The notes beneath the pieces are model-generated. The model saw only the letters and a program-made list of their open reading frames with translations. It was not told where the DNA came from and ran no database searches. The translations under genes and the position numbers were made by a program. A DNA stretch of 64,000 nt, from NCBI RefSeq assembly GCF_022347785.1, contig NZ_JAKRGA010000003.1, forward strand, positions 62,001 to 126,000, given 5' to 3'. Origin of the DNA: Psychrobium sp. MM17-31. GTDB taxonomy: Bacteria; Pseudomonadota; Gammaproteobacteria; Enterobacterales; Psychrobiaceae. Shown one piece after another: positions 55,503-64,000 of this stretch. Position 1 is the first letter of the stretch. Every line of letters begins with the position of its first letter.

Positions 55503-57236
55503 CTACGGCTCAAAGCGCTCGATGTTTGCCATCAAATCAATTAAAGATTGGAATGATAACTTACCGCTGTCTTGCCTAATGTAATCTTTGTCGAAGAAAC
55601 GATATTGTCCCTGACGGTCGATCTGCGTACTGTTGCCATTTTTGTATAAGGCAAAGCCTTGGGCATCGCCTAAATAAAACATATCGCTGTGCTGCGTGCT
55701 TTTTAAATCATAACCAACGCTCACGTCTGAGGCAGGGTTGCCGCATTGAAAATGACTATTGAGTAATGTCGGTAATACGTCGTAATGCGAAGTAGGTTTA
55801 TTGACCGTTAAGGCCGAAAATTGTGGTCCAACGATCACTAACGGAACACTTACGTTTACTTGCGAATAATCAGACGATGCCTGATTGTATAAACGGTTTA
55901 AATCGTTGCCGCGCAGTCCAGTGACAACAAGGGTTGTTTTACTAAGGTCAATATGAGTCAGTAATTTGCCTATTAATGCATCTGTATAGTGCAGGGAATT
56001 AATGTATTGCGTGGCCAGCACGCGCTGTGGTGCGGAGCCCTTTTGTAATTGGCTCGTCTCAAAACTAAGCAACGGATTGTTACCAATGCTTAATTGCTGG
56101 CTGGCATAAAGTGTTAAGTTACCGAAATAAGGAGTTGTGCGCGCTTGTTTTATCCATTGAATTAACTCGTCAACATTTTTGCTATCCACCGCCAGAGCGT
56201 CTTTATCGTCAAGGCTGTCTTGATGAGCGCCAAAGGTTTTTCTTAGGCTGCTATTGGTTAATTCAATGAGCGGGCTTGATAGTTTCTGCTGATTAAAAGC
56301 CGGCTTGTAAATCGCAGGTAAGCCAGTCTCAAAACCAAAACTCGCATCAGCATCATACAGTGCAGTAGTAATATGATTGTTTGCCGATAGCCCTTGTTGG
56401 GTTAGCTGATAAAGGTTCGGCATGATTTCTTCTGTCACCAAGTCTTGATTTACACGAGCAATGGTCACTATCAACAGGTTATTATCAGTGGGTTGACACA
56501 TTAATGGTGCTAAGGGGTAATTTACTGCTTTTGCACTCTTGTTAATGGTTAAGGCAGTTTCGTGTTGCTCATCCAACCAACCTTGGCGCTTAATAAAACT
56601 GCGCGCTGTTGATTCGTGAGAAAACGGAAACATTTGATCAAAGGTTAAAACTGGTCGGTAGATAACTGCATCGGCCCAAATGTGCATTAGGTGACTTAAT
56701 AGGAACATAACGCCGAAAACTGACGTGATCTTTTGACCGACATCCCATTGACGGATGATTTGCAACCGCTTCCAAATTAAGTTGGCTATGGTTAGCTCAA
56801 CGACTAATAGGGCAATCAGAAATAGACTAATCGAGCTCCACCCAATGGTATTGTTAAGATTGAAACCGTCGAGATCGAAAGCGAAAAGGTTAAAATGGAG
56901 CTGGTAGTTTTGGTAAACACTGCCGTCGACCAGTAATGCGACTATGGCTAGGGTGGCGAGTACTGCCCCTGCGCCTCTGAGAATATGGGAATTGGGAAAT
57001 ACAAAGGTAAGTGGAAATAACACCACCACATAACAAATGATACCGAGTAGGCCGAAATGTCCAACCCAAGTTGCCATCACGTAAATAACTGAAAGTAGCG
57101 TGGCTTGACCGTCGGCGGCAAAAATATAGCGCACCGCCATTAGCATCGCGAGCAGAATATTGGCAAACATAAACCAATGGCCCCAGCTGATCAGGCGAGA
57201 GACGCGGTCTTTATAGGAATTTGAATTGTCTACCAT
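55503..57236 (-). CDS. yejM: Inner-membrane lipid/LPS-regulator YejM (PbgA/LapC family)
   Basis: A DUF3413 plus alkaline-phosphatase-like protein of 577 residues. Five membrane helices in the first ~200 residues (SWGHWFMFANILLAMLMAVRY opening) match the PbgA/YejM start, and the periplasmic domain follows from about 240 (LLIVTIARVNQDLVTEEIM, VVTGLRGNDLNRL). E. coli YejM adjusts LPS synthesis through LapB/LpxC. The ATG at 57236 (GGAA upstream) is used; an in-frame TTG lies 12 bases earlier. The yejL gene lies upstream and yejK is divergent, as in E. coli. Confidence 0.92.
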   Translation of the reverse strand: MVDNSNSYKDRVSRLISWGHWFMFANILLAMLMAVRYIFAADGQATLLSVIYVMATWVGHFGLLGIICYVVVLFPLTFVFPNSHILRGAGAVLATLAIVALLVDGSVYQNYQLHFNLFAFDLDGFNLNNTIGWSSISLFLIALLVVELTIANLIWKRLQIIRQWDVGQKITSVFGVMFLLSHLMHIWADAVIYRPVLTFDQMFPFSHESTARSFIKRQGWLDEQHETALTINKSAKAVNYPLAPLMCQPTDNNLLIVTIARVNQDLVTEEIMPNLYQLTQQGLSANNHITTALYDADASFGFETGLPAIYKPAFNQQKLSSPLIELTNSSLRKTFGAHQDSLDDKDALAVDSKNVDELIQWIKQARTTPYFGNLTLYASQQLSIGNNPLLSFETSQLQKGSAPQRVLATQYINSLHYTDALIGKLLTHIDLSKTTLVVTGLRGNDLNRLYNQASSDYSQVNVSVPLVIVGPQFSALTVNKPTSHYDVLPTLLNSHFQCGNPASDVSVGYDLKSTQHSDMFYLGDAQGFALYKNGNSTQIDRQGQYRFFDKDYIRQDSGKLSFQSLIDLMANIERFEP

Positions 57237-57321
57237 AGTTTGTTCCAACTCGGAAAGCGACCAATAAAGGTTACTTAAATATACAAATACTTTATAACAA
57301 TCAGCAGATTATCACATGCGT

Positions 57322-57359
57322 AAAAAAGGCACGCAAGTCGCAATGACTGGGCGTGCCTT
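57322..57359 (-). terminator. Terminator after yejL
   Basis: AAGGCACGC and GCGTGCCTT form the stem around a 16-base loop, followed by six T on the minus strand. It would end yejL transcripts before yejM. Confidence 0.65.
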
Positions 57360-57379
57360 ATCGATATACGCCAGCGCTC

Positions 57380-57604
57380 TTAATGAAGATCGACTTCTAC
57401 TGAATTCTCGAGCGCTTTAGCGAAGCTAGCTGCGACTTGTTTGCGCTGTGCTGGGCTTACACTATTGTTAATCACAGAAGTTGCAGCGTTTCCCAACGCC
57501 ATTAAGCTCAAATCAGCTTTTGATTGACTGTTTTCTAGCACAGTAAGTAATTGCATGATGAGGTTTTCAACCTGTTCATTAGTGTATTTTGAATTTACAG
57601 CCAT
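57380..57604 (-). CDS. yejL: YejL family protein (DUF1414)
   Basis: A 74-residue all-alpha protein of unknown function. The YejL motif is clear: KYTNEQVENLIMQLLTVLEN, LSLMALGNAATSVINNSVSP and FAKALENSV. It is encoded just upstream of yejM on the same strand, as in E. coli. Confidence 0.92.
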   Translation of the reverse strand: MAVNSKYTNEQVENLIMQLLTVLENSQSKADLSLMALGNAATSVINNSVSPAQRKQVAASFAKALENSVEVDLH

Positions 57605-57763
57605 GTTGTTCTCTTTGCTGGTAATGTCGATAGACAGAAAACCAATTATTTATTTCCGATGTCGCTATTTTGCACAATCTCACACTAAACGAGAATTACT
57701 TCGGGATAATTGGCATAAAACATGGCTATAATACAGCAAATTTTTGCTTGGGACTAATAACAA

Positions 57764-58789
57764 ATGAGTGTTTCGATTCGCCACATAATTTTACATCAAC
57801 TCAATACCACCAGCGAAGGTGACGTGACCTTTGAAGCGCGTGATCAGGTATTGTCATTAAGCCATGACGTAGAAACTTTAGTGAGCGAACTTCATCGCAT
57901 CTATAATAGCAAGCAAGGGAAGGGATACGGTTTTTTTGCCGACGACACCGACGGTGCCCCGCAATTTTCTCGCGCGTTAACCGACTATTTAGATGACGAC
58001 AACGATTTTGTCTCTTTCTCGCAACAAGCGATTAAATTGCTGCAAACCGAATTGATGAAATACAACTTTGCTGAGCAAGGCTATTTGATGCTGGCCAATT
58101 ATACCCATGTCGCTAGTAACTATTTGTTTGTGGCGCTCATTTCGCCTAAAGACTCAATTGCCGTCGATGAAACGCTTGAAGTAAGTTCAAACCAGCATCT
58201 TGAGCTTAATAACCTCCAACTAGCTGCGCGTATCGATTTAACCATGTGGCAAGCACAACCAGATTCCAATCGTTATATTTCTTTTATTCGTGGCCGGGCT
58301 GGTCGCAAAGTGTCTGACTTCTTTCTTGATTTTATGGGCTGTAAAGAAGGCATTAACGTTAAGGAGCAAAATAAGAGCTTAATGAACGCGGTAGAAGACT
58401 ATTGTGCCGCCAATGAATTTGATCGTAGTGAAAAAGAGCAATATCGCGAAAAAGTATTCGATTACTGTAAAGATAAAATCGATAGCGGTGAAGAGATCGG
58501 GATAAAATCATTATCGAAATCAGTAAGTCAGGATGGTGAATCGAGTCTCTATCAGTTTGTTGAGCAACAAGGCTACGAGCTAGAAGATGAAATCCCAGGT
58601 GATCGCACAACGCTGCGTCAGCTCAAAAAGTTTTCTGGCACCGGCGGTGGTGTGACTGTTGGTTTTGAACAAAAGCATTTAGGCGAGCGTGTGATTGTGG
58701 ATTTGCATAACGATACGGTGACCATCGTTGGTATCCCGCCTAATTTGCGTGACCAATTAACTCGTCGTCTATCCAGCGACACTGAATAG
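57764..58789 (+). CDS. yejK: Nucleoid-associated protein NdpA/YejK
   Basis: A 341-residue nucleoid-associated protein. It begins SVSIRHIILHQLNTTSEGD and carries the family middle segments (ISFIRGRAGRKVSDFFLDFMGC) and C-terminal GGGVTVGFEQKHLGERVIVD. In E. coli it copurifies with the nucleoid. It is divergent from yejL and yejM, a conserved arrangement. Confidence 0.95.
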   Translation: MSVSIRHIILHQLNTTSEGDVTFEARDQVLSLSHDVETLVSELHRIYNSKQGKGYGFFADDTDGAPQFSRALTDYLDDDNDFVSFSQQAIKLLQTELMKYNFAEQGYLMLANYTHVASNYLFVALISPKDSIAVDETLEVSSNQHLELNNLQLAARIDLTMWQAQPDSNRYISFIRGRAGRKVSDFFLDFMGCKEGINVKEQNKSLMNAVEDYCAANEFDRSEKEQYREKVFDYCKDKIDSGEEIGIKSLSKSVSQDGESSLYQFVEQQGYELEDEIPGDRTTLRQLKKFSGTGGGVTVGFEQKHLGERVIVDLHNDTVTIVGIPPNLRDQLTRRLSSDTE

Positions 58790-58924
58790 CAAGAGAATTT
58801 ATATTGATGTCGCGATCACATAATCGCAGTGCATCTGATTGTCGGCGATAAACGAGCTTAAATATCGGTATAATCGCCAAACATTGTATGGTGGACTGTC
58901 TTTCCGCCCAAGTTAGGAAATCTC

Positions 58925-59815
58925 ATGAAATTATTTGTAAACAATCTGACCGTTATTGACTATTCATACCTGTGTAGTGAACGCGGTATGGTCGGCGAGA
59001 GTCTAATCGTTGACATCGAGTTAGACGGCAGTTTAAACGACGAGTGCATGGTGCTGGACTTTGGTTTGGTAAAAAAACAAATTAAGGCCGTCATTGATAA
59101 TGAAGTGGATCACAAATTATTGGTACCAGCGCAAAACAAATGCATCTCGTTTAATGTGCTTGAAGAATCCACCCAAATTTTACTCGACCGTCCAGAACAA
59201 TTACCGATTTACTTAAATTGCCCACACGAGGCGTTTTGTTTAATTGATAAAGACAGTGTCGAAGAAAATGGCATTATCGAACATCTTGAAGCCGCTATCA
59301 TGAAAGTACTGCCAGAGAATGTTACTGGATTAGTTTTAAAACTAGCGCCAGAGCCAATTTTTGGCGCTTATTATCATTACAGTCACGGTTTAAAGAAACA
59401 CGATGGTAATTGTCAGCGTATTGCGCATGGTCATCGCAGTATTATTGAGATTGAGCGCAATGGTGAAAAAGATGAAGCGTTAGAGCATGCTTGGGCATTG
59501 CGTTGGCAAGATATTTATTTAATTACCGAGGAAGATTTGGTATCGAGTGACGACATCACCATTCCAGAAGCGCTAGAGCCACTGCGTCATGTTCCTCATA
59601 TGCATAGTGTTGCTTATGATGCTCCACAAGGACGCTTTGAACTTATTATTCCAATCGATGTCTGTGAAGTTGTTGATTTTGACACCACGGTTGAGCAATT
59701 AACACACTACATAGCACACAGTTTAGCCAGTGATCACAAAGGCGATGAAATTAGCGTTATTGGTTATGAAGGCGTAGATAAAGGGGCCATGGTGCGCGCT
59801 AAATACGACGCTTAG
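58925..59815 (+). CDS. 6-carboxytetrahydropterin synthase-like protein with two PTPS domains
   Basis: A 296-residue protein with two domains related to 6-pyruvoyl-tetrahydropterin synthase/QueD. The first has MVLDFGLVKKQIKAVIDN and the VDHKLLVP segment; the second has the zinc-type HGHRSIIEIERNG at about 178-190 and a second D-rich segment. Single-domain relatives are about 120-140 residues, so this is a tandem fusion. It could act in queuosine or tetrahydropterin metabolism; activity of each half is unknown. It is transcribed alone after yejK. Confidence 0.78.
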   Translation: MKLFVNNLTVIDYSYLCSERGMVGESLIVDIELDGSLNDECMVLDFGLVKKQIKAVIDNEVDHKLLVPAQNKCISFNVLEESTQILLDRPEQLPIYLNCPHEAFCLIDKDSVEENGIIEHLEAAIMKVLPENVTGLVLKLAPEPIFGAYYHYSHGLKKHDGNCQRIAHGHRSIIEIERNGEKDEALEHAWALRWQDIYLITEEDLVSSDDITIPEALEPLRHVPHMHSVAYDAPQGRFELIIPIDVCEVVDFDTTVEQLTHYIAHSLASDHKGDEISVIGYEGVDKGAMVRAKYDA

Positions 59816-59869
59816 TGTCTGATTAAAGACGCGATTAAAGCGAACTGAAATAAAAGGGATGAAAATGAC

Positions 59870-60697
59870 ATGAACAAGATGAACTCATTATTGCTTGCGC
59901 TATCGCTAGCGACTAGCGCAAGTGTTGCAGCAGAAGAGAGACAACTTACTCAATTTACGTCCCTTAAAGGCGAGTTTACCCAAGGCGCATTGCTCGTTGG
60001 CAAGACACGCCCTAACACCGTGATTACTTTAAACGACAAGAAGGTGGCCGTTGCCGACAATGGCACTTTCGTTATAGGTTTTGGTCGTGATGCTAAATTG
60101 GAAAATCAGCTTAGTTTCACCTTTGGTGAACAAACTTTAAATCGTGACCTTCTACTGAATAAGCGAAAGTATCGTGAAAGCCGTGTGAACGGCATCAGCA
60201 AAAAAATCACTAACCCTAATCCAAAGAATGTCGCCCGCGCGCAAAAAGATGCTAAACAGGTTAGAGCGGCACGTGCCATTTGGTCGGACGGTCAACATTT
60301 TGCACAAAACTTCATTTGGCCAGCGCCTGGCCGCATTAGCGGTGTTTATGGCTCAGTTCGTTATTACAATGGAAAAATGGGGCGGCCGCATTACGGCGTA
60401 GATATGGCGTCACCCATTGGAACACCTGTTGTTGCGCCAGCTGATGGTATCGTTCGCCTTTACGTACCTGATATGTTCTATTCCGGCGGTACCTTAATTA
60501 TTGATCACGGTATGGGAGTTAGCTCGACCTTTCTTCATTTGAGTAAAGGGCATGTCAAAGCGGGAGATAAAGTGAAGCAAGGTGACCTTATCGCTGAGAT
60601 TGGTAACACGGGCCGTTCTACTGGTCCTCATCTCGATTGGCGTATGAACTGGAATAATCAACGTGTTGATCCACAACTTTTAGTGCCAAAACGCTAA
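59870..60697 (+). CDS. M23-family metallopeptidase
   Basis: A 275-residue secreted peptidoglycan endopeptidase or LytM-type regulator. A signal peptide (about 1-23) is followed by a beta-rich N-terminal part and the LytM domain with HYGVDMASPIGTPV (H and D zinc ligands), HLSKGHV and GPHLDWRMNW. The final ligand motif is HLDW rather than HLHF, as in a subset of this family, so zinc binding and activity need testing. It follows the PTPS gene on the same strand. Confidence 0.88.
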   Translation: MNKMNSLLLALSLATSASVAAEERQLTQFTSLKGEFTQGALLVGKTRPNTVITLNDKKVAVADNGTFVIGFGRDAKLENQLSFTFGEQTLNRDLLLNKRKYRESRVNGISKKITNPNPKNVARAQKDAKQVRAARAIWSDGQHFAQNFIWPAPGRISGVYGSVRYYNGKMGRPHYGVDMASPIGTPVVAPADGIVRLYVPDMFYSGGTLIIDHGMGVSSTFLHLSKGHVKAGDKVKQGDLIAEIGNTGRSTGPHLDWRMNWNNQRVDPQLLVPKR

Positions 60698-60749
60698 TAC
60701 ATCAGTTAAACTCATAGCCTTTAGTTTCTAATGAATTTAAGGGCTTACC

Positions 60750-61106
60750 ATGAGCGAAGATACTCTATTTAGCAAAATTATCCGCAAAGAAATTCCGTCT
60801 GATATGGTTTATCAAGACGAATTAGTCACCGCGTTTCGCGATATCACGCCAAAAGCTCCTACGCATATTCTAATTGTTCCTAATAAAGTTATCCCAACCG
60901 TCGATGACGTGACAGAAGAAGATGAATTGACACTAGGTCGCTTGTTTACTGTTGCCGCTAAACTCGCGCGCCAAGAAGGCATTAGTGAAGATGGCTATCG
61001 CCTCGTAGTTAACTGTCGCGATTTCGGTGGTCAAGAAGTCTATCACCTTCATATGCACCTCATTGGTGGCGCACGTCTTGGTCATATTCCGTCCGTTAAC
61101 AAGTAA
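60750..61106 (+). CDS. hinT: HIT-family nucleotide-binding protein HinT
   Basis: A 118-residue HIT-family phosphoramidase. The histidine triad is in [11 protein letters not shown] at about residues 97-107, and [20 protein letters not shown] matches the HinT start. It hydrolyses AMP-lysine and related phosphoramidates. It lies in the same orientation between the M23 gene and a nitroreductase gene. Confidence 0.95.
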   Translation: MSEDTLFSKIIRKEIPSDMVYQDELVTAFRDITPKAPTHILIVPNKVIPTVDDVTEEDELTLGRLFTVAAKLARQEGISEDGYRLVVNCRDFGGQEVYHLHMHLIGGARLGHIPSVNK

Positions 61107-61150
61107 CGACGAAACTAAAAAGAAACGAGTTAGAACAGAAGGTAGAACTA

Positions 61151-61714
61151 ATGATACGAAATCAGGCCGCGATTGATTTTCTCGAAGGTCGCTATTCCTG
61201 CGGAAAACTAACATCACCCGCACCCTCGGCTCAAGAAATTGAGCATATGCTTACGGTGGCAATGCGGGCGCCAGATCATGGTGGTTTGAAACCAGCGCAT
61301 TTTGTAGTGATCCAAGGCGGGGGACTCGATCGTTTAAGTGAATTATTCGTTGAAGCGATGACAAACGCTGGAGCCGATGAAGCTAAATTGGCAAAGGCTG
61401 AAAAAATGCCATATCGCGCTCCACTGATTATCGCGGTAATTGCCCGTTATAAAGAGCACCCAAAGGTTCCACGCATCGAACAGATCCAGACTGCTGGTTG
61501 TGCCACGTTATCACTGCAACAGATGGCAATGGCCTATGGCTATAATGGTATTTGGCGTACTGGTGATATTGTAAATAGCCCAATCGTGCGTCAGGCATTT
61601 GACTTGGCGGAGCAAGACGAATTAGTCGGCTTTTTATATTTAGGTACAGAGGAGGGTAATGGCCTATGCCGCAAGCCGCCAGTAATAGAAAAAAACGTTA
61701 GTTACTGGTCGTAA
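61151..61714 (+). CDS. Nitroreductase family protein, YdjA-like
   Basis: A 187-residue small FMN-binding nitroreductase of the YdjA type. The cofactor-binding opening RNQAAIDFLEGRYSCGKL and APDHGGLKPAHFVVIQ match YdjA, followed by AGCATLSLQQMAMAYGYNGIWRTGD. It reduces nitro compounds or similar substrates with NAD(P)H; the natural substrate is unknown. It ends before a bidirectional terminator shared with asnS. Confidence 0.9.
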   Translation: MIRNQAAIDFLEGRYSCGKLTSPAPSAQEIEHMLTVAMRAPDHGGLKPAHFVVIQGGGLDRLSELFVEAMTNAGADEAKLAKAEKMPYRAPLIIAVIARYKEHPKVPRIEQIQTAGCATLSLQQMAMAYGYNGIWRTGDIVNSPIVRQAFDLAEQDELVGFLYLGTEEGNGLCRKPPVIEKNVSYWS

Positions 61715-61736
61715 GCAATGACAATCGAGCCGCAAT

Positions 61737-61764
61737 AAAAAAGGAGCTTAATAGCTCCTTTTTT
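61737..61764. terminator. Bidirectional terminator between the nitroreductase gene and asnS
   Basis: AAAAAAGGAGCT, loop TAAT, AGCTCCTTTTTT. T-runs are on both strands. Confidence 0.85.
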
Positions 61765-61789
61765 AATGTTAATTTCGCAAATTTCCTAA

Positions 61790-63190
61790 TTAGAAGTTAG
61801 CGCTACGTGGTGCACGTGGGAATGGGATAACGTCGCGAATGTTTTGTACGCCAGTTACGTATGAAACTAAACGCTCGAAGCCAAGACCAAAACCAGCGTG
61901 TGGCACTGTGCCATAACGACGTAGATCGCGGTACCAACCCATGTGGCTCGCATCGATATCCATTTCCGCCATACGCTTATCAAGCATATCTAGACGCTCT
62001 TCACGTTGTGCACCACCGATGATTTCACCGATGCCTGGGGCTAATACATCCATTGCTGCAACCGTTTTGCCATCATCGTTCATACGCATGTAGAAGGCTT
62101 TGATGTCTTTCGGGTAGTTTTGCAGAATAACTGGCGCGCCAACGTGCTCTTCTGCAAGGTAACGTTCGTGCTCAGATGATAAATCTACGCCCCATTCAAC
62201 TGGGAATTCGAATTTCTTACCAGATGCTTTTAAGATTTCGATGGCGTCGGTGTAATCCATGCGTACGAAATCTGAATCAATCATTTGCTCCATACGGCTG
62301 ATACAATCTTTATCAACGCGTTGTTGGAAGAAGGCCATATCATCTGGACGCTCTTCAAGTACGGCTTTGAAGACGTATTTCAGCATGGCTTCAGCAAGAT
62401 CAGCGGCATCGCTTAATTCAGCGAAGGCGATTTCCGGTTCAACCATCCAGAACTCAGCTAGGTGACGTGTCGTATTTGAGTTTTCTGCGCGGAACGTTGG
62501 ACCAAAGGTGTACACTTTACCCATGGCACACGCATAAGCTTCAGCGTTTAACTGACCAGATACCGTTAAGAAAGTCTCTTTGCCGAAGAAGTCTTTGTCG
62601 TAATCAACCATGCCTTTGTCGTCTAACGGCAGGTTCTCGTTATCTAAGGTACTAACGCGGAACATTTCGCCAGCGCCTTCACAGTCACTTGCTGTGATAA
62701 GTGGCGTGCTAACCCAAATGTAGCCTTGCTCGTGGTAAAAACGGTGAATTGCTTGTGATAAACAGTTACGAACACGAGCAACAGCACCAATGATGTTAGT
62801 GCGAGGACGTAGGTGAGCAACTTCACGTAAGTATTCAATAGAATGACGCTTAGCCGCCATTGGGTAAGTTTCTGGCTCATCAACTAAACCAATAACTTCT
62901 ACAGCGGTTGCTTGCAGTTCAAAGGCTTGACCTTTACCTTGCGACTCAACCACGTTACCTGTTACTGCAACTGAACAGCCAGCAGTAAGCGATAACACGT
63001 CGTTATTGTAATTTTCTAGAGTATTTTCGATAACCGCCTGTACTGGATCAAAACCTGAACCATCGTAAATCGCCAAAAATGAGATCCCAGCTTTAGAATC
63101 TCGACGAGTACGAACCCATCCTTTAACTGTGGTAATTTCGCCGATACTGACTTTGCCAGCAAGAATATCGGCTACAGTGGCCAAACTCAT
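61790..63190 (-). CDS. asnS: Asparagine--tRNA ligase
   Basis: A class II synthetase charging tRNA-Asn, 466 residues, the same as E. coli AsnS. The N-terminal OB-fold anticodon domain (about 15-100, [20 protein letters not shown]) is followed by motif 2 ([15 protein letters not shown]) and motif 3 ([10 protein letters not shown]). I use the ATG at 63190, with GGAG nine bases upstream; the in-frame TTG 15 bases earlier would place that GGAG inside the coding region. No operon partner is seen. Confidence 0.97.
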   Translation of the reverse strand: MSLATVADILAGKVSIGEITTVKGWVRTRRDSKAGISFLAIYDGSGFDPVQAVIENTLENYNNDVLSLTAGCSVAVTGNVVESQGKGQAFELQATAVEVIGLVDEPETYPMAAKRHSIEYLREVAHLRPRTNIIGAVARVRNCLSQAIHRFYHEQGYIWVSTPLITASDCEGAGEMFRVSTLDNENLPLDDKGMVDYDKDFFGKETFLTVSGQLNAEAYACAMGKVYTFGPTFRAENSNTTRHLAEFWMVEPEIAFAELSDAADLAEAMLKYVFKAVLEERPDDMAFFQQRVDKDCISRMEQMIDSDFVRMDYTDAIEILKASGKKFEFPVEWGVDLSSEHERYLAEEHVGAPVILQNYPKDIKAFYMRMNDDGKTVAAMDVLAPGIGEIIGGAQREERLDMLDKRMAEMDIDASHMGWYRDLRRYGTVPHAGFGLGFERLVSYVTGVQNIRDVIPFPRAPRSANF

Positions 63191-63378
63191 TAAACTATAC
63201 TCCAAAGATATTTTTTAAATTAATAATGTAGTCTGGCAATACTACTTGGCTTTATCGAATACACAAGGGCTAAAGGGCATTTATTACGGCATATTTGATA
63301 AATTATTTTGTTAACGGTTTAATTTTTGGGCACTCACTACGGCGATGGTTTAAAATTATAGTTATCAGTGGGGCTGTT

Positions 63379-63723
63379 ATGACAAAAAAGCTGTTAGATA
63401 AAATACATTTATTGAGTTACGCCATGACTATTGTCGGTTGGTGTTTAATTATCTATGCGTTGATAATTTTCGATAATGCGCGACCTGAAATGGCGACGGT
63501 GGTGACCAACTACTTTGGGATTGAGGTGCGAGAGAATTGGCTGGAGGACGTGTTTGAACGACTCAAATATTTATTGTGGTTTTGTGCAGTCACTAGTTTT
63601 ATAAGTTTGCTACTCAACTGGTATCTCAATATTACGTATCACAAACGCTTTTCAATGGCGATTGTTCTGTTGTTCATTGTGTCAGCTGTAGCTGTGATGC
63701 TCCTAGGTGCAATTGACCCTTAG
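63379..63723 (+). CDS. Small membrane protein of unknown function
   Basis: I do not recognise it. From the ATG at 63379 it has 114 residues and three membrane segments (about 10-30, 61-81 and 92-111) with short connecting loops; GGGG is six bases upstream. An in-frame TTG at 63295 would add 28 residues with another hydrophobic stretch. It is a single gene between asnS and the NUDIX gene. Confidence 0.65.
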   Translation: MTKKLLDKIHLLSYAMTIVGWCLIIYALIIFDNARPEMATVVTNYFGIEVRENWLEDVFERLKYLLWFCAVTSFISLLLNWYLNITYHKRFSMAIVLLFIVSAVAVMLLGAIDP

Positions 63724-63754
63724 ATCTAATATTGCTGGAAGATTTAGTCTTCAT

Positions 63755-64000
63755 TTAGTCTTCAAGCAGTAATCTAAACTGCTCAATAATGGCCGCTGTT
63801 GCTCCCCAAATTGCGTGGCCTTGGCAGGGTTTAAAATAGACATCGACTTTGATTTGAGGGCGTACAATGGGCAAGATGAAGTGGCGCGGATTACTCAGAA
63901 ACTCTTTTACTGGTACTTCAATTAATTCACTCACCTCGCCGTCGTTGACGGTAAAGTCAACATCACTTTTCACAAAGCCGATGTAAGGTTTGATTCTAAA
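63755..64000 (-). CDS. nudL: CoA pyrophosphatase, NUDIX family (5' truncated by window edge)
   Basis: The C-terminal 81 residues of a NudL/YeaB-type NUDIX hydrolase, which splits CoA to phosphopantetheine and 3',5'-ADP. The frame runs off the window, so the NUDIX box is not visible. The segment DGEVSELIEVPVKEFLSNPRH and the later HAIWGATAAIIEQFRLLL fit the family end. Confidence 0.78.
   Translation of the reverse strand, partial: FRIKPYIGFVKSDVDFTVNDGEVSELIEVPVKEFLSNPRHFILPIVRPQIKVDVYFKPCQGHAIWGATAAIIEQFRLLLED

Overview
The window is moderately AT-rich bacterial DNA with dense, ordinary housekeeping content. It comes from a gammaproteobacterium. The ruvAB-ybgC-tolQRAB-pal-cpoB block, the tmk-holB-pilZ-tatD run, yebG with an SOS box, the yejM/yejL/yejK trio, a GlyGly-CTERM protease and the RibE, MetG and AsnS sequences all suggest a marine Alteromonadales member. 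Colwelliaceae (Thalassotalea/Colwellia-like) is my best guess; this is inferred from gene content and protein resemblance, not from a search.

Layout. 1-1.5 kb: the end of ruvA and ruvB (Holliday-junction motor), then a gene-free 587-base gap holding a well-formed leftward small-RNA candidate. 2.1-7.3 kb: the Tol-Pal envelope-constriction operon. 7.3-8.5 kb: a palindromic MITE-like element, then seven identical tRNA-Lys(UUU) genes. 8.7-16 kb: a DcaP-like porin, a DHH phosphoesterase, apt, dnaX with a slippery A-run, ybaB, recR, and a leftward tRNA-Val(GAC) pair followed by tandem remnants of the same tRNA. 16-30.6 kb: riboflavin synthase, a pteridine reductase, an M24 peptidase, a secreted M6 metalloprotease with a small partner lipoprotein, a YebC-family protein, pyrC, a DUF945 protein, a two-OB SSB-like protein, a retropepsin-like protease and a chemoreceptor. 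30.7-43.7 kb: metG/mrp divergent pair, udk, dcd, pabC-mltG-tmk-holB-pilZ-tatD, the SOS-linked yebG-DUF1415-dUTPase cluster, and an AsmA protein. 43.8-50.5 kb: an FGGY sugar kinase with no standard start codon, a hydroxyacid dehydrogenase, sbcB, a PAS chemoreceptor and a thioredoxin-like protein. 50.5-55.1 kb: a membrane protein, then two spondin-domain envelope proteins with their own two-component system. 55.1-64 kb: glpE, yejM/yejL/yejK, a double 6-carboxytetrahydropterin synthase-like protein, an M23 peptidase, a HIT protein, a nitroreductase, asnS, a small membrane protein and the end of a NUDIX CoA pyrophosphatase.

How it works together. Most genes serve DNA replication and repair (RuvAB, DnaX, HolB, RecR, SbcB, YebG, dUTPase, Dcd, Tmk), envelope upkeep (Tol-Pal, MltG, AsmA, YejM, M23) and nucleotide or cofactor supply. 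I see no prophage, CRISPR array, integrase or transposase. The accessory signals are small: two families of short palindromic repeats, one of them present as two copies in opposite orientation (14137-14333 and 49904-50074), tRNA-tail repeats, a candidate small RNA, and a spondin/two-component locus whose first gene has a hairpin over its ribosome binding site.
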